From the NCBI GenBank assembly GCA_014773175.1, contig VXCM01000278.1, positions 230,299 to 294,298 of the forward strand: a DNA stretch of 64,000 bases, given 5' to 3'. This DNA is from Lucifuga dentata (taxonomy: Eukaryota; Chordata; Actinopteri; Ophidiiformes; Bythitidae). How positions within the stretch are numbered: the first letter of the stretch is position 1; every line of letters begins with the position of its first letter. The position numbers and the translations under genes are program-made. The notes beneath the pieces were generated by a model. The model was not told the origin of the DNA. It made no database searches and was given only the letters and a program-made list of their open reading frames with translations. This document shows positions 1 through 32,372 of the stretch, piece by piece.

Positions 1-2087
1 AAAAAAAAAAAAAATAGCCCTTTCTGGTTCTAGATCTATTAGTACATCTCTAGATCACTTTGTGGCTGGTTCAAAACAAGTTCAAAAGCAGCCAAATCAA
101 AACAGTCTATTGTTTTGCAAAATAAAGGTTATTCTGTGTCAGATTGCCAAGAAACTGAAGATACACAAAGACGTCCACCATCAGCTTGAGAGAAAAGGGA
201 AACTGAACCCAACTAGAACAAGAAAAGAAGCAGAAGGCCCAGATGCACAACTGCTCAAGAGCATAGGTACATCAGATCTGTAGTTTGAGAAACAGATGCC
301 TTACAGGTCCTCAGTTGGCTGCTTTCTTAAATCGTACATGCCAAATACCATTGGCATGTGCAACAGTGAAAAGATGACTCTGGGATTCTGGCCAATGCTG
401 GTTAAAAAATGGGCAGAAGAACACAGACAGTGAATGGTTGATGACTAGTTCGGACATGCTCACACCATAAAACTACTCTGGAGTTTATTTGTGAATGGAC
501 TGAGACCACTTCCTCAAAGGATCTTGGTACAGTTGTTCTGGTCTATACTCAAATGTCATCGCTATGCTCAGATCTGCCCAAATGAATTGTACTAAGTGAG
601 GGAAAAGTACCTGAGTCCAAACCAGGTAGGGGTGAAAAAAACCTTAAGAAACATCAGTTTTACTACAAATAGCAGTCATCATCAGCTAATAACAAGGAGG
701 AACTGAAAATGAGTCTTTGGGTCATGATAGTTTGTTAGTGTAGTTTTGTGCATCACATTGAGAGCTTTCTATACTTGGTGAAGAGACGTGCACTAAGTGC
801 AGCTCATTGGTACCATTGCAATATTTAAAGGCTCTTGATTATTAGAGGCTCAACCTGCCACATCTAACTAACATAAACCCATAGCTGTGTGTGCGTCTCC
901 TGTGCTGTCAGGCTGGGAGGAGGGACTAAAATCAGTATCCAGGGAGAAAGGGGGATCGCATCTGGACCACAGACTGAACGAGAGGAAGAGGAGGGGTGGA
1001 GAGCAAAGCTAGATTCACTTGAATGAATCATTGCTCTAACGCACATAGACACACACAAATGCACACACGCACGCAGACGCACATACACACCGTCACCCCA
1101 TCTACCCACCACAGCATTTTGCACCCTGCAGCACCCACTGCCATACAGCTGCCGACCCCCATTTAAAACACTCCAACACAGACGTAGTTATGGTGCATTC
1201 ATCTAACAGCCACGCATGCAAAATGTTCAGAGACACAACGCAAACCGGAACGGTGTTATCCAGTTTAATTTCTATTTCATTTCTTTGGGTTGCAGTATCA
1301 ATGATAGTCAATAAAAGCAACTTATGAAGTGCCACATCAACACTCCATTAATCAGCATTGAATTCACATTTGTGCAAGCTTGAAAATTTCATATCAATTT
1401 AAAGGAGCACCCTGTGGTCATGTTTGCCCTGCTGTAAATATCAACTCCCAACTAATGGCATTTACACTGACATTTCTCCCACTCTGTTTTTCCTCATGGA
1501 CAGTGTTAATGTTTTGGTAATGCCCAGCATGCTGCAAAGCCTCATTGTAACAAATTTGGCCCTCAGCTTTTTCCTTCTAGTGTGTGTTTTTTTTTTTTTT
1601 TTTTNTTTTTTTTTTTGTTTGTTTTTTTGCACAAGTTCTCGACACGGACACACACAGGGACAGTCAGGCAGTGAATGGAGCGCCAGCGCGGTGTTGGTGA
1701 TTGTGCTGGTCAATGTTCTCAGCTGTGTGACTGCATGCCCCCAAGACTGAGGCTGAGTCTAGACACGAGTCAGCCAAGTCAGCCTGCTGACCTATATCCT
1801 ACAGTTACACTAAGTGAGAGGCATAGAGAGGGGGGGGGGNGGGGAGGGAGAGATGGATGGTGGTAGAGACACACAGAGAAGATGCAGAAAGTAAAGGCTG
1901 CCATTAAGTAAGAGACAAAATTGAGAGAAGAGTGAGAAAGGATGAGAGAGAGCAGACAGGAAAGAGGGGGATGGAAAGGGAAAGAGGGAAAGCAAGGCAA
2001 GGGAGCAATGTGGCCATGGATAATTCAGGATGAGTTACAAGGGGGTGGGATGGGAAGGGAGCAGAGATTGGAAGTGGCAGCCACTAA

Positions 2088-2088
<1 letters not shown>

Positions 2089-2115
<27 letters not shown>
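2089..2115. repeat. (GA)n microsatellite
   Basis: A perfect GA dinucleotide run, seen directly. The surrounding 1.9-2.1 kb is purine-rich and produces spurious Arg/Glu open frames. Confidence 0.9.
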
Positions 2116-2120
<5 letters not shown>

Positions 2121-5100
2121 GAAATATGTACAGAATAACATTTAAACCTCCCAAGAGGAGAATGGCAGAGATATTAATTTGATGTTACCATAAGATCATA
2201 AAAATGGCATTTAACAGATTTAGAGAAACCTACATTGAAATATAATTATTAAAACCTCTTTAATGGTGTCATTTTTATTATTAGAAAATATTTCTAGCAT
2301 ACTTGTTTTTATGTAAATGAGAATTTTGTAAGGATGGAAGTCATCAACTTGTCATTTATGAACACAGCAACTCATCTGTATATTAAAGCCAGACTGCTAT
2401 ATCAGAAAGGCAGATATTAGCAGTCAATATCATCACAAATACATTAGCATACAAAAGCTTAGAATCAACCAAAATATTTATGTTTTTGATAGAACTTGAT
2501 ACTTTTATGCACCAAGATGGCATTAAATTTATTTAAATATATAGCCAAGACATTAATAATATTGCAAATGGCTATTATTGATTAAAAAAATAATCCATTA
2601 TTCTGTTCAAATAAGCAGGTAAATGTCTTTACAAGTTACTGGCATTCCTAAAGTTAATTTCAGGGTTAAAAAAATTGCCAAACAAAACAGCTTTCTAAAC
2701 ACATCTGTCTATTGTTGTACAAAATGAAGCTTATTCCATGCATCAGATTTTCAGGAAACTGAAGACTTAACACAAAACTGTGTTCAAGTGTTGAACTATG
2801 ATGGAAAATTTGCAGCGATTTTTCTACAGCGAACTTTGGGAGGAAATATAATAACACTGTACTAACAAAAACTAAGATATTCATCGTGAAATCATATGAT
2901 TTTATGCTTGCTCACACCCTTGTGTGCAGTGTGCAGTCATCGGTAAAATCAATTCAGTTTTTATGTCCAGCTGTGAACAGTATATTACATTGTAAATCCA
3001 TTATCAGTAATATGGTAAATGTACAGTCCTATTACTTTAAGTACAGTATCCATCCTTTTGTTATGGCTTGTCTACATCCAGACAGACTAAAGCTGCTGTG
3101 AAGTAACTCAGTATTTACCATCTCAACCATAAACCTCAAGGGACAAATCATCATCTATGTCTTTCCAATTTTTCTTTCTCTTATCCCCATTATTCTTCTT
3201 CCATGTATGGGAGAGTGAATAAGCCCAGACAGAAGAGGACAAAGTCTTAACATGTTTTTTTCTCTTTTCTTCTGTGCATTGAGAGGATGAGCTGGACTGT
3301 ACTAATAGTCTTTGTGTGTGTGAATGGGACAGAGGGCTTTTTGTGTGTGTATTCCAGACAGTGGCGCATAAGGCAGGACTTAAGTAGATGTTCACCAAAG
3401 CGTACATAATACTGGAGAAATATCAACTAATCCCTACACTCTTCTAGCCTTTTCCCCTCCCTCATCACCCATTCTTCTCCTCTTACTCATCATCACCATC
3501 ATCACTATCATCATTGGTCCATTGTGGTGCAAAGTAATATTTCCTCCCTAGATCTTACACTGAACGGAAAACAGGAAAATTTGAAGTTAAGGATGTGATG
3601 TGAGTCAAAATTCAGAGATACACACACATCCACTGTAACCAAAATAACACACACTCATACGCCTCCCATACAGGCCTTATATTACATACACTCACTCTCA
3701 CACACTCCATGAGGGATTGTTATTTTTTCTTAATCCTGATGGATTAACAGACTAAAAGACTCATTTTACCTCAACCCAAACAAAGAGAGATGTCAAATCA
3801 TCCACCCAATGCTGAAGGTGATGATCGTATTAACATGATGAGGCTGTTCGTGTGTGTGAGTGTGTGTCTATGTTTGTGGGGGGTGGGCATGATGTTGTTG
3901 GTAGTAGGGAGTTATTATCTGACACCCAAATAAGCAAAAGGATGAATTTTGTAACACCTATTGGGAAACACGCACATACCCTGGCCACTAAAACACACTC
4001 TCACTTATATACACTCACACACACACTGTGAAATTTACAGCACATTAATTCATGCTGAACCACTCTGATTGCACAGGATGTCATTAGTCAACATGCTAAA
4101 ACCAATATTCTCACCAAGCTGTGAGTGTAAACTGCTTAAAGACGTAATCTTATATGTGCCGTAGCGTTCTGTCAAACAGTGGTGTTGCAGAGTGTCCGCT
4201 AATCCTCATGCTAGACTCCGGATTAACAGGAGGAGTTAAAAACTGCTGCCCAGACTCACCTCCACCCCCACATAATCATACACACACACACACACACACA
4301 CACTTATACACTCATGATCACTCCCCCTCCCTTCAGATTACAGTGCTTAATGCTGCCCTATGCAACAGACAGTAAGAGGATATTTTGGTGGCGTCCTCCA
4401 GGGCTCTATTATTGGTTTTCTAGAAAAAAAAAAAAAAAAAAAACCTTGACTGGACACCCTGCAGATAGTGCAGGGGTCAGAGGTCAAAGGTTAGGGATAG
4501 GAAGGGTATGGGATAGAAGATATCTGTTTTTGATGAGAGAGGTCTGTGAAATTTAGCATCATTGAAATGAAAATCTTACTGCAAATCAAGCCAGTGATGC
4601 TTCCAAAGAAGTTAGAGGGAAGTTTGAAGGAATCAGTTTACTTCATCCAGAAGTATTGTGAGTCTCCTTGGTGGCTGCTGCATCCAACAAAATGTGTTAG
4701 TTTCCGAATCAGAAAATCAAACAGGCATGCCCACTTCATGCAGGGATTGGCCAGGTGTGGTTGAATGGTGAAAGTGGATAGGGTTTTTATGTCTCTCTAA
4801 AGTGTTCCTTTTTTCTTTCCTTTCCATGCTTACAATTCTGTGACCTCAGAGGAGAGAAGTAAAAGTGAAAGTGTGAGCCGTTATCCCCATTTATATGACT
4901 AAAATAACTGAAAATATAAAGGCACGCAAATGTTTTACAACCATCCCCTCTCTATGATGGCAGGCTTGTGACTCCATTTTCAAGTGTGGGCATTCTGAAC
5001 AGGTAAAAACACAATTACTTTCCAAAGTATTGTCTGATCACGTTAACACCTACTTCATATGAAGCACTGGATTAGGTTAAAAATTGACTATAGTCAAATG

Positions 5101-5152
5101 TTGGGCAATTAATAGTCCAGGATGTTACATAACCTAAACAGAAAACTCTGAT

Positions 5153-5159
<7 letters not shown>

Positions 5160-5208
<49 letters not shown>
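5160..5208. repeat. (CA)n microsatellite
   Basis: A long perfect CA run, seen directly. Shorter CA runs lie at about 4278-4303 and 14702-14729. Confidence 0.9.
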
Positions 5209-5209
<1 letters not shown>

Positions 5210-6147
5210 TCTCAAATCTGACACACACAGCTTCAGTGGTCCTCTTCAATAAAGACTAATGTTAGAAAGTGTCTGGTTTGTCTTTCACAAGCCATCAGTG
5301 AATGTTAAATGCAGATGCTGATTTGCAAAGCCGTTGCTGTAATCTCCGTTGGTTTAAATCATTATGAACCACTTCAGAAAATCAACATAACTATCAAGTA
5401 ACCTGAACATTAAAGCCTCACGCAGTCCCAGTTTGCAATTTCCTCCCCATTTCGACGTCAACGTTTATTAAGCTCTCCCAAAGAAATCAACGACGACTAA
5501 ATTATTTTGAGAGAGAGCCTCAGGCTACAGAAGCATATTCGACATTCCTATTGGAAAAAAAAAAAAAAAAAANAAAAAAAAAAAAAAAAAACTAACAGGA
5601 ACAAGGAGAGAGGAGAGAGGGGGAAAATGACTGACTCAAAGTAAAACTAGATTTAATATCTTAATGGCTTTGTGTGGAAAAAAAAACAGATAATAGAGAA
5701 ATCCAATTAAAATCTGATGATTGGCACTGTGAGGTAGAGACATGATCCTGTTTGTCTGAAGCACTGGCTCTATTATAAAGCTTTGATTAGATGATGCTAG
5801 ATATAGTACCAGCCAGACTAATAGATTGTGTATTTATAACTCTGATATATCACAGGCTCTGGGCACTTAACACAGATGTATAACACTGCAGAATCGAAGA
5901 AGGGCTCTGACAAAGAAGTACAGCATTCCTGAAATGTACTGAAACATATTCAAGGAGATATGATCTGAGCATGTGTGGTGGGTAAGCGTTTCCCCTAATG
6001 CCTCTCAAGGTGACTTGGCCTTCCTCCTTCAGGGCTTTCCTTTCAATTCTTTTTGGGATTGAAATTATGATGAAGTAATTTTTCTACAGAAATTGCCTAT
6101 GTCACTTGTGGTATCTCTCGGCAAATTTCTCAAGTGTATTTTCAATC

Positions 6148-6157
6148 TCTCGCTCTC

Positions 6158-6198
<41 letters not shown>
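6148..6198. repeat. (CT)n microsatellite ending at a single N
   Basis: CT repeat running into an N at 6199, then CCCT-rich sequence. The N marks an assembly join inside low-complexity DNA. Confidence 0.85.
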
Positions 6199-7345
6199 NC
6201 CCTCCCTCCCTCTCTCTCCCCTTCTCTCCATCTCCCATCTCTCCCTCTTTTGCTTTCTTTTTCTCTCCCTGAGACCTCACTTGACATGTCAATGCGTCAA
6301 TGTCATATTACACAGAGGCAATGTACGTGGAACAATTTGGCGCATAATAGAAAAACCTGCCACCTTTTTTATTTCACACCAGCAGAATAGTCTGTGTTTT
6401 GAAACGCTTCTACACTTAGGTACACACACATAAAAAAAAAAAAAAAAACNAAAAAAAAAAAAAAAAAGACATGCACAGACACACAAACACACTCACAAAG
6501 TCACAGGCATGCTCAGGTACGCACACATATACACAGTTTTAAAGTGAAAAATCACCTGCTTGTTTCAGGGGAAAATAAAAGGCAGTGTGGAACATGTCGT
6601 CAGATTGGAGAGGGAGATTCCTCAGAGACCTGTGGCCTAATTTCTTATTTTCAAGAGGAAACTTATCTAATTATATATAAGTTAACTTCCTAGTGGTCGA
6701 TTCAAGGGCAGTACTGACTGGTAAGAGTGAATAGCCTTAAAAGAATCAAGGCTATCACATTCGACTTTCTTCAAGCTTGTCATCTTCTCTGTTGCCTTCG
6801 TCTTTCTCTCTCATTTTTTAGGACAATCATATCTCCCCACTGGTATCCTGTTCCTGATTACACAATAGTAGCTTTCCCATCATGCTGTTGTTTGTTTGGT
6901 TATGTGTGTGCCTGTAAGAACTCCTAAGACACAGGCGAGTTCTTAAGTGCCAGGTTCAGCCTTGAAAGCAAAAATGAAGGTGTATTTTTTGTGATGTATC
7001 AGCTTAAAAATCATAAAGTAATTGTCAATCCACATAGAATGTTGTTATTGTTCAGCGGAACACGTCTATAGATGAAGACATTGAGACATACAGTAGATGA
7101 CACATGAAAAACAGTTAAACAGTTGTGTGCAGTGTGATGCACTTAATGTCATTTGACAGTAACAGAAATTCTAATGATCAGAAAGGGTTTGCAAAGGCAG
7201 AGGCCATCATTCCATGCTACATGTATAATGAGACAGCTGTACGAAAGAGGAAAAAACAATTAAGAGAAAGAAAGCAAATGAAGGAAAAAATTAAGTGGAG
7301 CAGGCTATGTCAGAGACACAACGTAATGGATTTGAATAAGCAGGG

Positions 7346-7378
7346 ATAAAGGGAAGGAAGGAAGGAAGGAAGGAAGGA
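7346..7378. repeat. (GGAA)n microsatellite
   Basis: Perfect GGAA/GAAG tetranucleotide repeat. It is followed by AAC and GAAA-rich sequence and then a poly-A run interrupted by an N at 7489. Confidence 0.85.
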
Positions 7379-7614
7379 ACCAGCTAACCAACAAACAAAC
7401 CAAAGAAGGAAGGAAGGAAAGAAAGAACAAATGAACAAAGGAAGGAGCCAAGGAAGAGACAGAAGATGCAAAAAAAAAAAAAAAAAAANAAAAAAAAAAA
7501 AAAAAAAGAAAAGAAAAAAAAAGAATTGTATTCAAGACTAATGACAGGCCTGATGGACAGACAGAAGATTTGTAGAGAGTTAACTAGTTAGTTTGGACTT
7601 AACAACCTTTTAAA

Positions 7615-7890
7615 CAGACACACAGAGACAGACAGAGGCAGACACAGACAGAGATACAGGCAGGCAGAGACATGGGCAGAGACAGGCAAAGACATGAGCA
7701 GGATCATAGGCAAAGACATGGGCAAGCAAAGATATGGGCAGAGACAGGCAAAGATATGGACAGGAGCATAGTCAAAGACATGGGCAGAGACAGGCAAAGA
7801 CATGGGCATAGGCAAAGACATGGGCATAGGCAAAGACATTAGTAGGATCATAGGCAGAGACATGAGCAGAGACATGGGCAGGCACTCAGG
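7615..7890. repeat. Minisatellite built from GACATGGGCA / GACAGGCAAA blocks
   Basis: Imperfect tandem blocks of roughly 12-18 bp, variants of GACATGGGCAGAGACAGGCA, repeat many times. The minus strand shows a long Met/Ser/Leu/Pro open frame that is only the reflection of the repeat. No gene is supported. Confidence 0.8.
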
Positions 7891-8559
7891 CAGCGAATAG
7901 AAACAGACAGTAGTACATAATGGTAGAAGGACCTGAGATGCGCACAGTGCTGCTTTCTCTCCATGTTCAGCCTTTAGGCATGGCCCGTTCTGCTGCTCCA
8001 GCTCCTGTCCTTCCTCCCTCCCTCTTCTCTCAAACACCATATGGACAGAACTGCCTACACTCCAGCAAATCTCATTAAATACAACCTCCGTGTTCATTTT
8101 CCTTCCTCAACAATTACACATTTGGTCATGTTTGAAGTCATTTCTCCACTATCTTAACAGCTTTGTGTGAATAGTTGGCAATGAGGAGTAATCTGTTAAT
8201 GGAGCCTCCAGCGCCTCAGGTGGGTTGAGGACCACAGAGCACATAGATCATATAAGGACTCATTTTTATTGCCTTGACAAAAAGGAAAACCATTATTATA
8301 TTTTGAAGCTAACTATCCCCTCTTTTTCATTCTCTACCTTCCCTGTCTGTCTTTCTTTGTCTGATCTTTTCTTTATCTTCCTCTTTGCCTGCCTGTCTTC
8401 TAGAGTGTTTCTTCCTGACCAGTCTGGGATTTTATCATGCTTGCTTTGGTCATTACATCACAATTATGGAGCTGTTGGTACAGGAGAAATAAGACATGAA
8501 AAAAGGAAGAGTGGAAAACGACAGATGAAATGTAGGTCAGTGGAGATGTGCTTGGGGCA

Positions 8560-8562
<3 letters not shown>

Positions 8563-8621
<59 letters not shown>

Positions 8622-8622
8622 G
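8563..8622. repeat. (CT)n microsatellite
   Basis: CT run of about 60 bp with one T interruption, seen directly. Confidence 0.9.
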
Positions 8623-9056
8623 GGCTACTGCTAAAGAGGCTAAGAGACTCAGGGTTAAAGTGCCTCTCACCCACACTTGCCTTTCTCCTCTCACAGATTT
8701 ACTGAAACTCCAACAGGGTTTCCTCTTAGAAAAGCACTCTAATGACACACACTAAACACTGCCGGTGATGCTAAGTGTGTATGACAGGAACGAGAGGACT
8801 GACATTCAATTCTGTGTATTTATGACAGAAGTGTTTTTTTTATATTTTGTTAGTTTTTTTTACTGAAAGTATTGCTAGAGGTCACAATGACTCAGTGGTC
8901 AAAGATGACCTGATGGGTTTTTTTTTTTTCCACTACAGTTCAGTGTTTTCAAATCTGCGTGCACTAACGATTAAACNATGGGTTTTTTTTTTTTCCACTA
9001 CAGTTCAGTGTTTTCAAATCTGCGTGCACTAACGATTAAACAAAAACTGAAAATAG

Positions 9057-9682
9057 TTTAAAGGACCATATTGACAATTTTGCACATTTAAGCCAATATA
9101 TACAACCCGCATGTTATGTTTCTCACAATTTCCAGAACATAAAATTGTATTTTAGTTTTCCGTTATTTTGCCAAATCTCCTAATCTTTCAAAATCAAATA
9201 TTTTCCACAATAAAATTCAATGTTTCACTTGATAACACTTACACACAGATTGTAGAAGACAGAGTCACTTTAATTTATCAGTAAAAGTTGTCTGGGACTA
9301 TATTCCATGGCGGAGATATACATTGTCTTCCATGCAGCTGTGTCGGACTGGTTAAATAAAGTTACTTTGACAAAGAAACTTGATGGACTTAGTGTATGCT
9401 GTGCTGGATTACTTATGCCAAGTGTGTTTCACATCTCTAGATGTTTTTTTTTTTTTTTTTNTTTTTTTTTTTTTTTTGTTTTGTTTTGTTTTTTGTTTTT
9501 GTTTTTTTTTAATAGCGTATTGGATTGAACTGAAACCAAAGGCAGTCTGGAAGGTAGGAAAAAAAATTCTAAAATTTGCCGCTCCAGGGAAATTTTGGGA
9601 AGGGGTTGTCAGTAATATAACGTATATGCAGGTTGTATATATTGGGCTTAAACATGCTAACTCACCAGTATTGTCCTTTAAA
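9057..9682. mobile_element. Inverted-terminal-repeat element, copy 1 (MITE-like)
   Basis: The left end reads TTTAAAGGACCATATTG and the right end is its approximate reverse complement, ending in GTCCTTTAAA, so the element is bounded by inverted repeats of about 40 bp. The interior (anchor phrases TCAAAATCAAATATT and GGCGGAGATATACATTG) recurs at 27.6, 28.2, 31.1, 54.9 and 61.3 kb. There is no coding capacity. The small size, inverted ends and many copies suggest a non-autonomous DNA transposon. The TTTAAA at both ends may contain a TTAA-type target site, which would fit the piggyBac superfamily, but that is inference. A T-rich run with an N at 9461 interrupts it. Confidence 0.7.
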
Positions 9683-10255
9683 GTATTTTTTTTCCCTGTT
9701 TAATCTTGAAAATTAAACAGCAGAAGATGAGTCATCACACTGAGACTGTATAGGTGAATGAATGAACATTTATGGCTGTTTTATACACTTGGACAGTGGC
9801 GTTAACCTTAAATTCATAGATCATCACCTTGCAGTTACACAATGCTGTAACTACATCAGGAACAGGATGGCATTAGTCTCCAAATTAATGTGTGACAGGG
9901 TTATTACAAGTAATACATAAGTGACTGTGATTAAAAATCAAAACATGGCTTTATTTTCAGAGTGGTATCCATGCAGGTTTGATTTTATTTTTAAGGATTT
10001 TATGGGCCCAACTATAAGCATGTAAGTTATACAGAAACATATCTGATCAATTCTGACTTAGGGTATAAAATGTTACAATGTGCATGTAAACTAAAGAGAA
10101 ACTAGAGAAAGATCATAACTCATCCTCATGGTTTAGGCTTAGGTCACTTATATCATTTTAGTAAATATTTTAATACCACAGCTGACACTGGGTCATTGTG
10201 GTTTCCTGCAGGTACAGTAAAGTGGTCTAATGTGGCCTGCTCTTTCATTTTCCAG

Positions 10256-10342
10256 GTCAGTATTCAGCATTTCTCAGAGGAAGCAGAGGACCCCACCCTG
10301 AAAACCATCCACAGGACACCTGAGACAAGTCGTGCCACCTGA
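10256..10342 (+). CDS. Possible orphan terminal coding exon, family unknown
   Basis: A pyrimidine-rich acceptor (TTTTCCAG) is followed by 28 open codons (reading VSIQHFSEEAEDPTLK... and ending TSRAT) and a TGA. The composition resembles an acidic C-terminal tail, not repeat-derived sequence. No upstream exon, no family match and no nearby AATAAA were found. It could be a last exon of an unannotated gene, a pseudo-exon or chance. It is reported only because codon usage and acceptor look real. Confidence 0.2.
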   Translation, partial: VSIQHFSEEAEDPTLKTIHRTPETSRAT

Positions 10343-11456
10343 GCTCCTCTTCTTTCTGTGACATAAGAGCTATTGTATATAACCTCAATCAGACAAAATT
10401 AAGGGGTTCATTAGTGTTTTAAATACAAAGTGAAGTCTTTCAAATTGATGCTAATTTAATTTAATACAGAAACTGAATGTGAAGACGAGCATCAGTAATG
10501 ATCCATGGGATGATCACATCCTGATTGCATACTCAGAAAGCATTTTGCCACATTTCTCTTTCCACATGCTGCTTCTATAATTTTAATCTAAAAGTTACAG
10601 CCAAGACATACTTTTATATATTTTATATATAGTAAAGCATTAATTAAGTAACCAATTGTCACCAGCTTAATTGCACAAATGAATAATCATTTTGCGTTTA
10701 TACATAGACAAAATATGATCTTAAAGATGCTAAAAAAAAAGTTTAAAAACTTAATAATTAGTTAAATGTTAATTTTACCTAAAAAATAATATTTCTAAGA
10801 CTTCTGTCTTTTAGTGGCTATTTGTGTCTGTGATGACTGTGACAAGTTTTCCTATCTTTCCTATATTATTGATTTTAAATATCCCTTTAATGTTCACAAT
10901 GCTAATGTAGCTCTTTTATCAGCAAGGGACAGCAGGTTTTATTTATTTATTTATTTCAATTTTTAAGATGGGAGAAATGAACAAAAGCATAAAGCCATCC
11001 ACCTTGGCTGACCATCTGCACATCGAAAAAAAAATCCCCTTATATATAGTTAAAAATCAGCTTTTTATCCATTTCTAAAAGCAGGTGTATAGTTTTAAAT
11101 CTTTTCATCACATTCAAACATGTTCAACATGAATTTGTCAGTATTTTAAGTGTCATTTTCTTGATGTTACTGGACTGATCAGTCTGTTGCCTTTAAAGAT
11201 TCTGCCTAATCATTCGAGGAAATTTCTAAAACAACTTAGATTGGAATGGGGGNGGGGGGGGGGGAGGGTAGTAGTAAATAACCTCTCCCACTAGGAAAAT
11301 ATTTAGATTTCAGTAGCCTCTTGGATTATTTATATTCATTTATTACTTATGAGCGCATGAGTGAAAATAGCCTAAATACATGGCACTGACTGTATGTGGA
11401 AGGTGACATTAAAAACTTGGCTATGACTGTGACTACATCCAAGCTGCCTGTGAGCA

Positions 11457-11458
<2 letters not shown>

Positions 11459-11530
<72 letters not shown>

Positions 11531-11537
11531 GAGAGAG
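11459..11537. repeat. Composite (GT)n(GA)n repeat in the rorb leader
   Basis: A GT run passes directly into a long GA run with one GGG interruption. It lies about 500 bp upstream of the rorb start codon. Such polypurine tracts are length-polymorphic and may adopt non-B structure. Confidence 0.85.
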
Positions 11538-11821
11538 CAGGAGAGAGTGGGAGGAGCGGAAAGTGCTCCAGTCCAATCCGTGCCGCCGGGTAAAGCCTCT
11601 CGTCTCTCTTCCCTCCCTCAGACCGCAGAAAACAGTGAAACCCTCCCATCGAGGTGAGAGCGCAGATGTCATGAGAAGCGCGTCCACACGACCAGAGCGC
11701 ACCGACCCACGCACCGACAGACCTCAGCCCGCCTCCCCGTGCCCCGCTCTGGGATGCTTTTAGCGCAAAAGACGCCTCCACTCAGGACAGCCCCCGTGGA
11801 CGTCGACGCAGCTCACCGACA

Positions 11822-11950
11822 CTGTTTTCGTTGTTGTTGTTCTTTTTAACCGTGGATCTTGCTCCCATAACCCCCCGTTTTTAAGNCTGTTTTCGTTGTT
11901 GTTGTTCTTTTTAACCGTGGATCTTGCTCCCATAACCCCCCGTTTTTAAG
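11822..11950. other. 64-bp direct duplication around a single N (assembly join)
   Basis: Positions 11822-11885 and 11887-11950 are identical 64-bp copies separated by one N. The same pattern occurs at six other Ns in the window, so this is best read as two contigs whose overlap was not merged. The true rorb leader probably holds one copy. Confidence 0.85.
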
Positions 11951-12018
11951 TGTTTGTGTTTGTTTCTTCATGACTGCTGCACTGGGAAGCGAGCCTCAGC
12001 ACCAGCAACGCCAAAAAC

Positions 12019-32372
<20,354 letters not shown>

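Larger units (their letters stand above)
1..11400. other. Non-coding, repeat-rich flank upstream of rorb
   Basis: No gene could be supported in this stretch. Open frames on both strands are short, are mostly made of microsatellite or homopolymer sequence, and show no recognisable protein family. The region holds CA, GA, CT and GGAA microsatellites, a short minisatellite near 7.6-7.9 kb, several homopolymer runs interrupted by one N (1605, 1840, 5573, 6450, 7489, 9461, 11253; another N in a CT repeat at 6199), one duplicated join at 8977 and one copy of an inverted-repeat element (9057-9682). A possible orphan terminal exon at 10256-10342 is listed separately. Distal rorb enhancers could lie here, but sequence alone does not show them. 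Confidence 0.7.
11400..12018 (+). promoter_or_regulatory. rorb: rorb 5' leader and presumed proximal promoter
   Basis: The sequence from about 11.4 kb to the rorb ATG is more GC-rich than its surroundings, especially 11540-11820, as expected for a promoter and 5' UTR of a vertebrate developmental regulator. It contains a GT run followed by a long GA run (about 11459-11537) and a duplicated 64-bp segment around an N at 11886. I could not fix a transcription start site, and no TATA box was evident. The assignment rests on its position directly upstream of the first coding exon. Confidence 0.55.

Noticed and set aside
7588..8097. 169-codon minus-strand open frame rich in Met, Ser, Leu and Pro
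   Set aside because: It is the translation of the GACATGGGCA minisatellite, with no protein-like sequence outside it.
8225..8755. 176-codon plus-strand open frame
   Set aside because: Half is a CT repeat read as Leu-Ser; the rest has no family resemblance and no splice context.
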